Shown one piece after another: positions 43,400-55,559 of a stretch of DNA of 64,000 nt (within the stretch, counting starts at the first letter, position 1; each line of letters opens with the position of its first letter). The DNA lies in assembly GCA_021018995.1 (NCBI GenBank), contig CM037590.1:80260097-80324096 (forward strand). Reading direction: 5' to 3'. Origin of the DNA: Chloranthus sessilifolius. Taxonomy: Eukaryota; Streptophyta; Magnoliopsida; Chloranthales; Chloranthaceae. The notes below the pieces were generated by a model that saw nothing but the letters and a program-made list of their open reading frames with translations, was not told the origin of the DNA and did not search any database. The position numbers and the translations under genes are program-made.

Positions 43400-45740
43400 T
43401 GTTAAGTAGTGAAAAATACCATTTTTCACCTCCTAACCTGACCTTTGATGGACCCTTGAGCTGACTAATAAGGTGTTTTAAGTGTGTTTTGTAGATAAGT
43501 AATAAATTACAACTTACTGCAGAAACTCATTTAAAAGAGCCCAAAAAGCATTATGCTACCCAATTGGAAAGGCTTGAGACCAAGTCCAGCTGTAAGGAAG
43601 AAAGATTGAACCTACTAAGGGGTTGTTGAGTGTTGAACAAAGGAAGAACAGCACACCCAAGATGTGTGCCAATTGGGGAAGCACTAAAAATATGCTATCG
43701 AGAGGTTCCATGAAGCTGTCGAGAGCTCCACAACACCTGTTGAGAAGTTCTGAGAGCAAGGAATGAAGCTGTCGACAGGTACTGAGTTGAAAAGATGAAG
43801 ATCTCGAGAGGTTGCACTACCTACTGAGAGGTTGGAAGTACAGACATGGATCCTGTCGAGAGGATACTTCAAGGTACAGATGAAGTCGAGAGGTTCTAGA
43901 TACTTATCGCGAGGTACAACTGAACCTGTCGAGCAGTGTAAGATAACCTATTGACAACTTACCTGAAGTAATGTTCATTCTCACGAGGATTGAGCCAACC
44001 TGTTCAGCACTTCACTGAAGATTGTATAACCCGTAGAAAGGTTGAGTATAACCTGTCAAGAGGATGAGTGTGGAACTAGGCAGAACGAAGAAATAAGCCT
44101 TCAATCCTATCAACAAGTTCAAATCAACCTCTCGAGATGTTCTCCCAAGCTGTCGACAGGATCTTCATTAACCTATCGAGATGCGTCCAAACCTATCGAG
44201 AGCTACTTTAATCCTATCAAGAAGTCTGCAAAGCTATCAAAAGCCAATGCAACCTATTGACGTGAACATAAAGTAGATCCAGAACCTGTCGAGAGGTTCC
44301 TTGAACCTCTCGACACTCATTTTGGCAACTTCTCAGCGTGTTTCTTCAACAACTGTGACTTCCAGAATTCTGTGCACGAATTCCAAAGCACTTCAACAAC
44401 TCTTGGGGGTATTTTTGGCACATAATTGGGCACGAGTGGAAACCCTAACTACTTCATGTATATTTGCTAGTTGAGAGCCAATGGGAGAGAACTTTTAGAA
44501 GAGAAATCAGCCACATCAGTATAACACTCTGATTGGCTAAAACGGATCTGAGGGCAAAGGAGGAGAGTATAAAAGCTTGAAGAAAATACAGAACAACCAT
44601 CTAGAGTTTGAGAGAACCAGAGCTTAGTGTGAGATCCATTTTTCCCTCTAAATTTTCCTTCCTTCTTCCTACTTCTCCCATTCTCTCTTTAGCCAATCAT
44701 GAGTGGCTAAACTCTTTTCAGTAGTTAGGGTGAGGTCTTGAGCTGTAAATTGAGAGATTCAGAGGCTTGTAAGAGATTTTATATTGCACAGATTGCAGAT
44801 CTGGGCACAATAGTATTATAAGTTTGTAATATAATTATAGATTTTAAAGGTGATTCTAATCTACATTTCACTTTTTCGTATTTGATTTTCCTGGATTGGA
44901 TACTCCTGCGGATGCTAGCCAGAAATGGAGAGCTGGTAGCCTGGCATCTACAGCATCTGCAATAGTTTTCCTGTCTCAATCAAGATCAATAAATTGGAGT
45001 AATCTCGGGGATGAACTATATTCAATAGAAGGGTTAGGACTGTATCAATTAGAAGGGCAGAGCCTAACCTCTGGATTGCCTTGATCCATTGGTGGAGATT
45101 GGATTCTTATACCTCACCTCTGTCGGAAGAACTTGGGTAGATCAATAAGTTTGAATAATCACGGGGATGAACTGTATCTAGTAGAAGGGCAGATCATAAA
45201 CTTAGGACTGTATCCAGTAGAAGGGCAGATCCTAACCACAGGATTGCTTTGATCCATTGGTGGATTCGGATGAACCTGGGAAGCTTGGAGCCAGAAAAGA
45301 GGATCATTGCAAATCAATTCTCTGCATTGCCTTTGATTCCTTTGATTTTCAGTGAGAGACCAATATCCCTTGCTGTTGTTCTCACCCTTTTGAATTTTCA
45401 TCTCTTCTATACCTCCCCTTATCTCTGTGTTTGATTAGATCTGGATCAATAGCATTTATCTTTTGTAGTCTGAAGTTAAAGTGACAAAACCATAAAACCT
45501 CTCCTCTTTCCTGCTTTAGCAGTTTAAATTAGGATAGAGTTCCAGATCTACAATAGATCTGGAGATTTACCATCCTTTAGAACACATTTCCCTGTGGACA
45601 TACCCTTATTTATCAAAACTTGCAGCAACAGCCCTGATTCTTGCAGGACTACTTGCTTGCCTGGATTTAACCTTGCTGTAATTTGTGCAGTTAATCTATT
45701 GTTTTAATCATATAATAATTGCAAGGCGGGCAGCACAATA
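43400..45740 (+). mobile_element. Family D solo LTR in Tekay gag
   Basis: Starts TGTTAAGTAGTG; ends CAGCACAATA, where other copies end in ACA (one C-to-T change). Duplication GGAGG on both sides. Contains motif cluster 43690-44320, inverted CCAAT (GATTGGC, 44530-44537), TATA box TATAAAA at 44568-44574. A repeated unit with GAAGGGCAGATC/AGGACTGTATCCAGTAG lies at 45025-45240. About 2.34 kb. Confidence 0.88.
43690..44320 (+). promoter_or_regulatory. Motif array in family D solo LTR
   Basis: Sites include CTATCGAGAGGTTC (43693), CTGTCGACAGG (43770, 44152), CCTGTCGAGAGG (43855, 44287) and CCTCTCGAC (44305). They stop about 250 bp before the TATA box at 44568. Confidence 0.85.
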
Positions 45741-45745
45741 GGAGG

Positions 45746-46530
45746 CCGATCCATGGTGGAAATTGGTATCAAGGATAAGGGAACAAGAAAATCCAAATGC
45801 TTTGTAGACATGGGAAGAGTTTGTTGAGGAGTTCAATAAACAGTATTTTACTAAAGTTGTGATGAACCAAATGGAAGTGAAGTTCATTCAATTGGAACAA
45901 GGTCGGATTATTGTCTGAGAATATGGGACAGAATTTATGAGACTTTGAAGGTTTACTCCCGAGCATGTGGCCTCCGATATAATGGAGCCTAAGACGTTTA
46001 AATATGGCTTAAGGCCGAACATTTGCGATAGAGTCTTAATTTTTGAGTTGAAGACTTATGCAGGAGTGATGGGCAAGGCCCTTATAGCCGAGGAGGATAT
46101 AGAAGATATGTACAAGAGAAGGGACCAACAAAATAGAGGAAAGGAGAATCAAACAAGGTCAAATAGCTATGAACCAGTAAATAAGAAGCCGAGGTTTACA
46201 GTACCGACACCTAGGCAACCAAATCAGATGAATTATTTGAAGCCGCCTTTACCTCCACCTACGAGCTTTTATCGTCCGCCTGGTCCTACTTTTACGTCAG
46301 GAGCTTCAGTTACTCAGGGATTTTCACGAGCGACATCGTCTACACCAAGAGAAAAATGTGCTCATTGTGGAAAATCGCACAAGATGTTGGAGTGTAGGTC
46401 TAGTACAAGAGCGTGTTTTAAGTGTGGCAAGATGGGGCACATAATCAAAGATTGCCATGAAGTAAGAAAAGAAGGAATGTCATCAACTTCCACACCTAGG
46501 CCTACACGATCCATGAGGCCTATCGTTTAA
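45746..46530 (+). pseudogene. Tekay gag, C-terminal part
   Basis: Continues the gag core in the same frame as before the LTR insertion, with stops near 45805 and 45917. The frame 45967-46530 includes KTFKYGLRPNICDRVLI, a Pro/Thr-rich linker and two zinc motifs: CAHCGKSHKMLEC and CFKCGKMGHIIKDC (CCHC knuckle, about 46410-46455). Function: RNA packaging. Confidence 0.85.
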
Positions 46531-47100
46531 GGTCGTGCATATGCTGTCAATGCCCTGGATGCTCAGACGTCCAACGACGTCATCCAAGGTATAACTTAGT
46601 TAAATTATTCATTTCTCATCTGAATTTCGTTAGCAATTATAATCGTAGGTAATTAAAAATCAATTACAATTCATGAATGCCACAACACACACCGTATACA
46701 CTTTAAGTAGAATTTTATGTCTGACACTTAGGTACCCTAATTATGCATCAACATGACGACACTTGTAAGAACAGAACATGGGTGTTAATAGACCCAGGTT
46801 CGACACACTCCTTCGTGACTTCACAGTTTGTGACAAAGTTGGGAGTTACTCTGGAGCCATTGAATTTTATTCTGGTAGTGTAATTTCCTACGGGAAGTTT
46901 GGTGAACACGAATATGTTTTGCTGATCAATTGTTGTCCTAGTTGGAGATCGCGAGATGGTGGTAGATCTCATTTTATTAGATATGCAAGTATTTGGTGTA
47001 ATCCTTGGCATGGACTAGCTATCTGCTTACCATGCAAGCGTTGATTGCCTACAGAAAGTAGTTACTTTTCGCCCTCTGAAGGAAAAGTCATTCTGATTTA
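46531..47100 (+). pseudogene. Tekay aspartic protease
   Basis: The active-site block is WVLIDPGSTHSFVTSQFV at about 46781-46835, with the D-S/T-G site as DPGS. A stop follows FILVV (near 46885) and others near 46925 and 47015. Upstream, 46589-46731 is an intron-like segment. Confidence 0.7.
46589..46731 (+). other. Intron-like 143-bp insert in Tekay protease region
   Basis: Begins GTATAACTT and ends ACACTTAG, so GT..AG borders. AGGTA occurs at both ends (46587-46591 and 46730-46734). The insert carries stops in the local frame, and the flanking coding sequence is continuous without it. It may be an intron, a small insertion with 5-bp duplication, or drift. Confidence 0.4.
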
Positions 47101-47153
47101 GTGGTGACAAGGCTAACGTCGCACCATTCATCTCCGCAATACGAGCCGAACAT

Positions 47154-48320
47154 ATGATGAGAAATGAGTGTAGTGCCTATGTTGCATTTTTAAAAGAGCA
47201 ACGAGACGAGAAGAATGACATTGCCGATATTCCAATTGTTTGTAAGTTTTTGGATGTGTTTCTTGAAGAACTACCAGGATTACCACCAGATCGAGAAGTA
47301 GAGTTTCCAATTGACTTAGCCCCAGTCACAGAGCCATTATCTAAAGCACCTTATAGGATGGCTTCAACGAAATTGAAGGAGTTGAAAGAGCAGTTGCAGG
47401 AACTCTTGGACAAAGGGTTCATGAGACCATGTGTTTCTCCTTGGGGAGCACTAGTCTTATTTGTCAAGAAAAATGACAGGTCGATGAGGTTGTGCATCGA
47501 CTATCATCAATTGGACAAGTTGACGATCAAGAACTGATATCCTTTACCCGGAATCGTTGATCTTTTTGACCAATTGCAAGGAGCAAGGTTCTTTTTCAAG
47601 ATCAACTTGAGATTTGGCTACCATCAGTTGAAACTCAAGGCTGGAGATATTCAGAAGACAACATGCAAAACCAGATATGGGCATTAAGAATTCTTAGTGA
47701 TGCCTTTAAGCTTAACTAATGCGTCAGCTTCTTTTATGGACCTCATGAATAGGGTGTTCAAACCACATCATGATACATGTGTGGTAGTATTTATAGATGA
47801 CATCCTCATCTTCTCAAAGTCAAGGGAAGAACATGAGTAGTATTTACAAATTGCTCTACAAACATTACGAGAACACCAACTATATACAAAGCTTAGCAAG
47901 TGTGAGTTTTGGTTAGAATAAGTGAGCTTCTTGGGACATATTATCTTTGAAGCAAGTGTCACAATAGATCCAGCTAAGATAGAGGCCATTGTACAATGAG
48001 AACAATCGAAGATGGTCACAAAAGTAAGAAGTTTTCTAAGTTTGGCTGGCTATTACAGACAATTTGTAAAGGGATTTCTGAGCTCTCAGGTCTGCTTACA
48101 CAACTTATAAGAAAGAATGCGAAGTTTGAATGGACCGAGTCGTGCGAAAAAAGTTTCCAGGAACTTAAGAAAAGGCTTACCTCTGCACCAGTGCTTGCTA
48201 TTCCATCCGGCATTGGAGGGTTTATTGTGTTTAGTAATGCATCACATAGTGGGTTGGGCTATGTGCTTAACCAGAATCAGAAGATTATCGCCTATGGCTC
48301 GAGACAGCTCAAGGATCATT
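47154..48320 (+). pseudogene. Tekay reverse transcriptase and RNase H start
   Basis: RT begins with [20 protein letters not shown] and [20 protein letters not shown], typical of chromoviruses. [19 protein letters not shown] is the fingers block; the catalytic motif is VFIDDIL at about 47790. RNase H begins FIVFSNASHSGLGYVLNQ at about 48220, where Asp is expected but Asn stands. Stops occur at 47535, 47685, 47838, 47920 and 48000 regions with a frame change near 48100. Confidence 0.88.
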
Positions 48321-48672
48321 AAAATAATTACCCCACACATGACCTTTAACTTACAACAGTGATGTTTGTATTGAAGATATTGAGACATTACCTGTATAGG
48401 GAGACCTTTAAGATATTCACTGATCACAAGAGCCTCAAGTACCTGTTCACTCAGAAAGATTTGAATATGAAGCAGCGAAGATGGATTTAATTTCTCAAGG
48501 ATTACGATTGCTCCATTTTATATCACCTAGGCAAGGCGAATGTTGTAGCGGATGCATTGAGTCAGAAGAGTTCAACTCAGTTATCAAGGCTTATCATGGG
48601 AATCCGTCGATGAAAACTTTTAGAAGATATTTCACTATACAATACTAAGATCGGAGTGAAAGAACCTAGAGC
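48321..48672 (+). pseudogene. Tekay RNase H, C-terminal part
   Basis: [40 protein letters not shown] and KANVVADALSQKS are classic RNase H connection blocks. Two in-frame stops. The gene is broken by the solo LTR at 48673. Confidence 0.85.
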
Positions 48673-49379
48673 TGTTAGTCACTGATTTATATCATTTTAT
48701 ATCCGTTAAACATAGCTTTTGTTAGTACTTAAAGTAACTAATAACTACTTTTTAATATTGTTTTGCAGTTAGGAATAAAAATACAGCAAGTGCATTTTTC
48801 CCATGTAACAAGTGTGAATATGAGGAGATGAGAACCAACTTTTATATCTAAAAGAAGTGAGGTCCATGACCTGGAAAATAGCCACTGTTGTTGGAAGAAA
48901 TGATAAAGCAAGGAAGCCCAGGCACCTTCAGCTCCAAATGATCAAAACCAACTTCAACTTTGAGCGCATTGGAACATATCAGCAGCACATTAGAACAACC
49001 ATGTACTCGAGCTGTTATAATGAGCACATTATGTGTGCAGCCAACAACTTCTCGAAGTAGGAGCTTGAGAACCTTAAGTATAAAGCATGGTTAAAGCTCC
49101 ATGAGAGCACTTGAACAGATCTGGAAAGATACATCATGGAGAGTAGTTGAACTTAATGGAGAATGAACCAGGTTGAACCAACAATACATTGGAATAAATG
49201 TACATTAGGAAGGAGGAACTGGGCTTGCACTTACACCAGCTGTATGCACACATGAGAACTCCATCTTCAACTGCAGCAGCAGTCTAAAAGGCTCAGCAGT
49301 TCATGAAGCAGCTACACATTATAGCAGCTACATAGCAGTGGTTGGAGCAGCTCAAGCCTTAGACAAAAGCAGTAAGCAA

Positions 49380-50370
49380 GCCTAGTACTCAACCTATCAA
49401 CTTGTGTACCAGTTGGAGCTAAAACTTGTCGAGTTTGGCTTCAGTACCTATCGAATGGAAGGAGCCTTTATCTCCATCCTGTTGACTTGAAGCAACCTTG
49501 CATCCTCTCGAATTGAAGATGTATTGAACCAGTTGATTGGTTAAATTCATCCTCTCAAGAAGATCATTCCAAGCAGCCCACCAACCTATCGAATAGTGCA
49601 GCTCCCAAGCTATCCTGTCGAGTGGATCTTCAAGGCTTCAGCAAACCTGTCGAAGTGCTCCAGCCATCTGCTCGAACAGCACTCATCCACTTTAGTCAAC
49701 CTGTCGACTAGTCACTCTCATCCTCTCGAATAGAACTCTGCAATTCTGTCGACTTCTGCCTAGAACAACTGCCATCAACCTCTTGAAGTGCACTTAAACC
49801 CCCAGCCATCCTATCGAGAAGAACATTCTCCTAGCTCTTCCAACCTCTCGAACTTTCCAAGTACCCAACCTGTCAAGCAGATGAATTACATTTAAACCTA
49901 TCGATAGCAGTCTCCCCCATCTTGTCGAGCTACACTTCAGCAAACCTCTCAAGTAGATGTTGTTGTATTGTGAATCTAAAAACCATCCTGTCGACTGGTT
50001 CAAACCAACCCCTCGAGATAGGTTTAGCTGGATACTTAAACCTCTCAAATTGCACTACTCAACCTCACGAATTAACACCTGAAGCTGCTGTCTTTTGAAC
50101 CTTCAGCCACAAACCTGTCGAGAAGACCATCCATCCTCTCGAATTCATCTATGAACCCCACGAAGAACTACCTGAAGCTGCTATGGGTTTGGACCCGCAT
50201 CAGCAAACTCTCGAACAAGGCTCTCATCCTCTCGAATCCAGCCAGCAAACCTCACGAGATGTACCTGAAGTTAATGTTGTATAAACCTGCAAACTAACTT
50301 GTCAAGCTATCATCTATCTGCTGCAGTTTAAACTTCATCAAGCCTCAAATATCTTCAGCAAATTCCTCGA
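49380..50370 (+). promoter_or_regulatory. Motif array in second family D solo LTR
   Basis: More than 20 sites of the type CCTGTCGA, CCTATCGA, CCTCTCGA, often followed by A and G (CCTATCGAGAAG, CCTGTCGACTGG). Irregular spacing of 20-60 bp. Ends about 460 bp before the TATA box. Confidence 0.8.
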
Positions 50371-51280
50371 GAGTTCATCATGACTTCTTCAAGCTAATCC
50401 AGCTCGGGCCTCATCGAACTCCATTGAGCTTCAACTATCAAATTGCTAAGGATACTTCAGTTTTCAGCCATTTAATGGAGCACCTTCAAGATCCCAGCAC
50501 TTTGTTAATTCAGGGTCCATCTGGGTGCTTTTGGAAATAACAGTAACTTGGATTCAATTTAATTGCAGCAATTTATGAGGGCTACAGCTGGAAATACCAA
50601 TGGATAGCAGGGGCATTTTTGAGAACTCCAAAGTACAAGAGAAATTCTGCACATGTGCAAACTATTTTTAGAGCAATTCTTGGCGGGAAGCTTCAGCTAA
50701 GCATAACAGAACTGGATCTCTCTCTTATCTCTGATTGGTTGGAATGCTAAACACATGGATTAGCATAAACTAAAATGAAAAATCTCTCCTCTGATTGGCT
50801 GCAACTCAAAGCACATGGATCAATGCATATGTATAAATAAGCATCCTTCCTGCTGTAATTCTTCAACAAGGAAACTAAAAAATTCTCTGAGTTCTCCTTG
50901 ACACATGTAGGTTTAATTTTAGTTTTATTTTTTCCCTTTTCTTTTCCCCATTCGCTCCCTAATCCAGCCTGTTGGATTAGATCTTGGTAGCAGCCAAAGG
51001 CTGATTTGTAATTGTAAATAAATCTGTAAATTCATTGTGAAGAGCTCCGACTTCATGCACAGACTGTAGGCTTGAGGGCAAAGCATTATAAGTTTTGATT
51101 AAGCAATGAAACACTATTTTTAAAGATTTATTAGATCTATAATCTTTCTATTCAATTGCTTTAGATTTTTCCAGTTCTGATGCACCTATGTTTGCCTAAG
51201 CTTATAGCCTTGCAACCATAGTGCCTGCAGTAATTCTACTATTCCATCCTTTATCCTCATTGCTGGAGTAAATCTTTAGG

Positions 51281-51707
51281 ATGATCTGTGACCATTCAAG
51301 TGGACAGATCATACCCTTATGACTAATCCATAAGTGAAGGTGAAATTAGATTCTTCCTCTTTGCACTTATGCTTGTAGCCAAGTGAAAGATTGTAGCAGA
51401 TCCAACTCTTGCTCTGATTTCCTGATCTGTTTTCAGTGAAGAGATATGAAATTATGCAGAGATTGCACCCTTGTGAGCTCGGTCATTGCAGCTATTTGAA
51501 GCAATGACTAGCTGAGTTTAGATACCTAAATAATCTATGATTTCTAGTGGTTCCTACCAGATCTACATAGATTGTTTGATCCTATGGTTGTAAGTGCTTG
51601 TAGCCTTACAAGCATAGTGGCTGCAATGATTTTATTGTTTCAATTTGAACCTTTGGATTGGATGAAATCCATAGGATGATCTATAACTATTCAAGTGGAC
51701 AGATCAT
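51281..51707 (+). repeat. Hairpin pair in family D LTR
   Basis: Two copies of arms ATGATCTGT and ACAGATCAT around GACCATTCAAGTGG, at 51281-51312 and 51675-51707; the first has perfect 9-bp arms. Related copies are at 39614-39652, 39720-39760 and, inverted, 33284-33826. Confidence 0.8.
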
Positions 51708-52213
51708 ACCCTTAAGATCATTTCAAACTCTTGGTTTAATTTGAATTGTTCTACCTTGCACTTATGCTTGTAGCCCAATGAAGGACAACTGCAAATTCAT
51801 AAGTCTTGATCTATTTTACAATAAGAACCAGTCCCTAGCTGTCTATTTCTCCTCATTTTATATTTTATTTTATTATTCATCTCCCTCATCTTTTAAATTT
51901 AGTTTTATATTTCTGTTTTGTAAATTAGATCTAGTGACACCCGAAAAACTCTCTTTCTTTTGAGACTAGGCTAGAATTGCCAGATCTGTAGTAGATCTGG
52001 AGGTCTACTATACAGCCTATTAGGTTTTAGATCACTACTCCCTGTGGGACAAACTCTTACTTTTAAAACTTCCTACAAAATGACCTTGTAACTTGCAGGT
52101 CTGTATATTTTAGAGTTGTTGTTTTCATCTCTTTCATCTCATCTTTTGTCTAATTTTAATTTATTTTTATCACCAATAATAATCAGCACACCCTAAAATA
52201 TATCAACAAGAGC

Positions 52214-53400
52214 CCTAGTGGCAAACATCATTATCCGACCGACGTTCTACGATGATATCTACGAGCATCAGATGAAAGATGCAGAACTTGTCAAGATCAG
52301 ACAAGGTGTGACTGACGATATAAGACCAGATTTCTCTATCAAGGAGGATGGATCATTGTTATTCAGAGGGCGCCTATGTATACCGACAGATGCCGACCTC
52401 TGGCATACCATTCTAAACGAGGCCCACAAGTCAAAGTATAATTTTCATCCGGGTGGTACCAAGAAGTACCAAGATCTAAAGAAAAGCTTGTGGTGGAGAG
52501 GTTTGAAAAAAGATGTTGTCGAGTACGTCTCAAAGTATTTAGTGTGTTAGCAGGTGAAAGTGGATCACCGACATCCATCGGGTTTATTACAACCTCTACC
52601 AATACCAGAATGGAAATGGGAGTCCATTTCCATGGACTTTATTTTAGGACTACCAAGGACGGTAAAGGGACACAATGCCATATGGGTAGTCGTAGATAAA
52701 TTGACCAAGTCAACCCATTTCTTGCCTTACAACACCAAGTATACAACGAGTAGACTTTTCGAGATGTACTTGAAGGAGATCGTTCGATTGCATGGTATTC
52801 CGGTGAGTATTATTTCAAATTGCGATCCGTTGTATACATCATGTTTTTGGCAGAGATTCCAAGAGGGAATGGGTTCAAGATTAGACTTCAGCTCAGCATT
52901 CCACCCACAAATGGATGGACAAACTGAAAGGGTAAATCAAATTATTGAAGATATGCTCCGAGCGTGCATGCTTGATTTTCGAGGATCATGGGTTCAACAT
53001 TTATCTTTAATCGAGTTTACGTATAATAACAGGTACCAGAGGAGCATTGGTATGGCTGCCTACGAAGCGTTATATGGGTGAAGATATAGATCTTCGCTCA
53101 ATTGGGAAGAAATGGGAGAGAAATTTGTTTTAGGCCCTGAAATTCTTGAAGATTCCACTGAAGTTGTATGTTGGATTCGAGAGAGGTTGAAGATTGCACA
53201 GAGTAGACAGAAGAGTTACGTCGATCTAAAATGGACAAGCGTAGACTTTCAGGTTGGAGACCATGTATTCCTCAAGATTTTATCTATGAAAGGTGTAGTG
53301 CATTTTGGGAAGCGTGAAAAACTTAGCCCACGCTACATAGGACCGTTTAACATTTTGGGTCGAGTTGGTGAAACTGCCTACTGAATTGCATTACCTCCGA
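52214..53400 (+). pseudogene. Tekay integrase
   Basis: The zinc domain lies in 52218-52550 (LWHTILNEAHKSKYNFHPGG ... YVSKYLVC), and the core follows: WESISMDFILGLPR (first Asp), then ISNCDPLYTSCFW where ISDRDP is usual, so the second catalytic Asp is Asn, then HPQMDGQTERVNQ (Glu). One stop between 52550 and 52554, one at 53079 after YEALYG, one at about 53382. The C-terminal region QVGDHVFLKILSMKGVV and KLSPRYIGPF is present. Inactive by the Asp change and stops. Confidence 0.88.
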
Positions 53401-53672
53401 AACTCGCAAGAGTACATAATGTATTTCATGTATCCATGTTAAGGAAGTACGTGAAGGACCCGACTCACATTATTGACGAGCAAACGATCAAAATCTGTGA
53501 GGATCTGATAGTTAGAGAGGACCTAGTGCAAATTCTTAACATGAAAGAGCATGTGCTATGTACGAAGTGTATTTCGTCGGTACTGGTGAAATGGCAAAAT
53601 ATTTCACTGGAAGACGCTACATGGGAACGCGAGTCGGACATACGCGACGCATATCCACAGCTCTTCGCATAA
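53401..53672 (+). pseudogene. Tekay chromodomain
   Basis: VHNVFHVSMLRKYVKDPTHI is the standard start, followed by a chromodomain-like fold: YDEDLIVRE-like DLIVREDLVQIL, VLVKWQNISLEDATWERESD and stop at 53670-53672. VLVKW..DATWE is diagnostic of chromodomain integrases, which guide insertion to heterochromatin. Confidence 0.9.
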
Positions 53673-53989
53673 GCTTTGATGTAATTAACGTTGTCAAATT
53701 TGAATAAAGACGGAATTTTTTTATGACTGTTAGATCAATTTCACGTGCATGATAAGATAATGAACGCGTTATAATACAATGATTAACATTATACGAAACA
53801 ATTTACATATGAATCGCTAAATTCATGCGTATCATCACAAATAGATTAAAAGAGGTTGCATCGTAATAATTTAAAGAAGTAAATGTATATACACAGAAAA
53901 ACTCAAATAAAGGATGTAAAAGAAGTCGAAAAAGATCCGTGAAGGACGGAAGAAGGAACCAGATCAGAAAACATTTAAAATTCAAAGAA

Positions 53990-54160
53990 ATTGATGAACT
54001 CGCACACATGAGACTTAAGTCGCTTGCACGACAGCTTCAGAAAGCCACACGAGAAACCTAGACACCACAGTTGCTCACGTGACTAGGTTAGGCGCCAGGT
54101 ATGACTATAAGTCGCTCGCGCGACTCATATGTCGTTCGTGCTACTGTCGCGATATATAAA
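53990..54160 (+). promoter_or_regulatory. Palindrome cluster and TATA box before Tekay accessory gene
   Basis: Sites AAGTCGCTTGCACGAC (54018), GTTGCTCACGTGAC (54069), AAGTCGCTCGCGCGACT (54108) and GTCGTTCGTGCTAC (54131) match the LTR motif AGTCGC-TCGC-GCGACT. TATATAAA follows at 54153-54160, about 235 bp before the ATG. It looks like a separate promoter. Confidence 0.8.
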
Positions 54161-54390
54161 GCCACGAGTCATTTTTTCCCTTTAGTTTTAGGGCGCTAAA
54201 GGACTTTTGAAAGCTAGGACTTTCCCCGTCCATGGACCTACACCAAAAATCTCTCGGAATCACCTTGGAATTGTTCAAATTCGCACATCCCTACGAGCAA
54301 AAGGAGATTTCTTTCAATTTTCCCCGCATGAAAGGGTAAGGCTTACGGTCTTGGTTCAATTTTCGTTCATTCTCTTTTGAAATCGGATAA

Positions 54391-55559
54391 ATGGGTCCCA
54401 AGAAAATGTTGGCATCTAAGCCACCACCATCCAAGCGTCAAAAGGTGCCTCCTCAATCAATTGTGAGGAGTCCACCCTCGAATTGGTGGAATTTGAAGCG
54501 ATTAGAGGTCGAATGGTTCGTCGATAAGGATTTGTTCACGAACCAAGAGACAACCACATGGACCTTAATCTATTTGAATGCCGCGGGAATGACGTCACTC
54601 CTTGAGCCATTCCACGAATATTGCTTCTGTAGGCTTGTACGCCTATTTTACCAAAATTTAAAAATGAGCATCGATAACATCGAGTTTGTAACCGAGATAG
54701 ATGGTAACAAATTTCAGTTCGACCTAGACGACATCGCTACATCAATGAGATGCTCATCAAGGTATGTGGAAGGTGGGACTTTGGAATCTCCGAATGTTGG
54801 AAACATATCTTTCGAAGCTATCATTGCCGACATGACTAACGGACAAAATGGATCAGGTTTGTCAGTGAGGAGGGCACAATTGTCCGACTACATGTGGGCT
54901 CTTGATATCATTTTTAGGAAGAACCTTTTTCCTATGGGTCATGAGCAGGAGAGGAGGGATGCTTATCTCCAAGCCTTGTACTTGGCCTACAAGGGAAATG
55001 GTACTTTGCCATGGCCTTGGTGAGTGAAGGGATCGTATATGCAAAGAACAATGCACGGGAGGGTCAGATCAAAGTAACCCTCAAACATTTTCCGTATGCT
55101 CGGTTGATCATGAGAATGATCAAGCAGTATGTGAATGAAGAGACCGATGGCGAATACAATATTTCGCCAGCTGAGCCCAAATACACTACCAACACCCAAC
55201 AGTATAGATTCAATGATTTTAAAGTTGGTTTGGATAGTTTAAGGACGAGCGTGAAACGCCGTCAAAACTAAGAACTTGCGCAACGAGCGCAGCAACAACA
55301 GCCACACCCTAAGCCTGATCAGGCAGCTCAGTGTTTGGTTCCACCACACCAGATTCCAGTTCAGCCACCGATTCCTCCATACGGTGGTGTGGAATTCACA
55401 TTTGAGCTTTTTCGAATGATGGATTTGCAAGATATAGCGCTCAAGAGGATCGAGCAGCAGAATGAGCAGACCACACGCCAGGTCTATTACCATGAGGCCA
55501 TGCTGAGCGATGTGATGCTCGAGGTATGTACCAGAGGCCTCTACTTCCAGAGCTGGTGA
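54391..55559 (+). pseudogene. Tekay accessory gene (putative plant transposon protein type)
   Basis: Extra gene after the chromodomain. MGPKKMLASKPPPSKRQK has a basic, NLS-like N-terminus. The middle segment with MWALDIIFRKNLFPMGHE, DAYLQALYLAYKGNG and VSEGIVYAKNNAREG resembles the putative plant transposon protein domain seen in gypsy accessory ORFs; I am not certain of the family. A one-base loss near 55008 moves the frame and a stop lies at 55269-55271; the frame then continues to LQDIALKRIEQQNEQTTRQV and stops at 55557-55559. No chromatin or catalytic motif is recognised. I infer a nuclear role from the basic tail. Confidence 0.65.

Larger units (their letters stand above)
48673..52208 (+). 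mobile_element. Family D solo LTR between RNase H and integrase
   Basis: Starts TGTTAGTCACTG, ends ATATCAACA; AGAGC duplicated at 48668-48672 and 52209-52213. About 3.54 kb. Contains motif array 49380-50370, inverted CCAAT boxes (GATTGGT 50734, GATTGGC 50794), TATA box TATAAATA at 50832-50839, hairpins 51281-51312 and 51675-51707. Confidence 0.92.
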
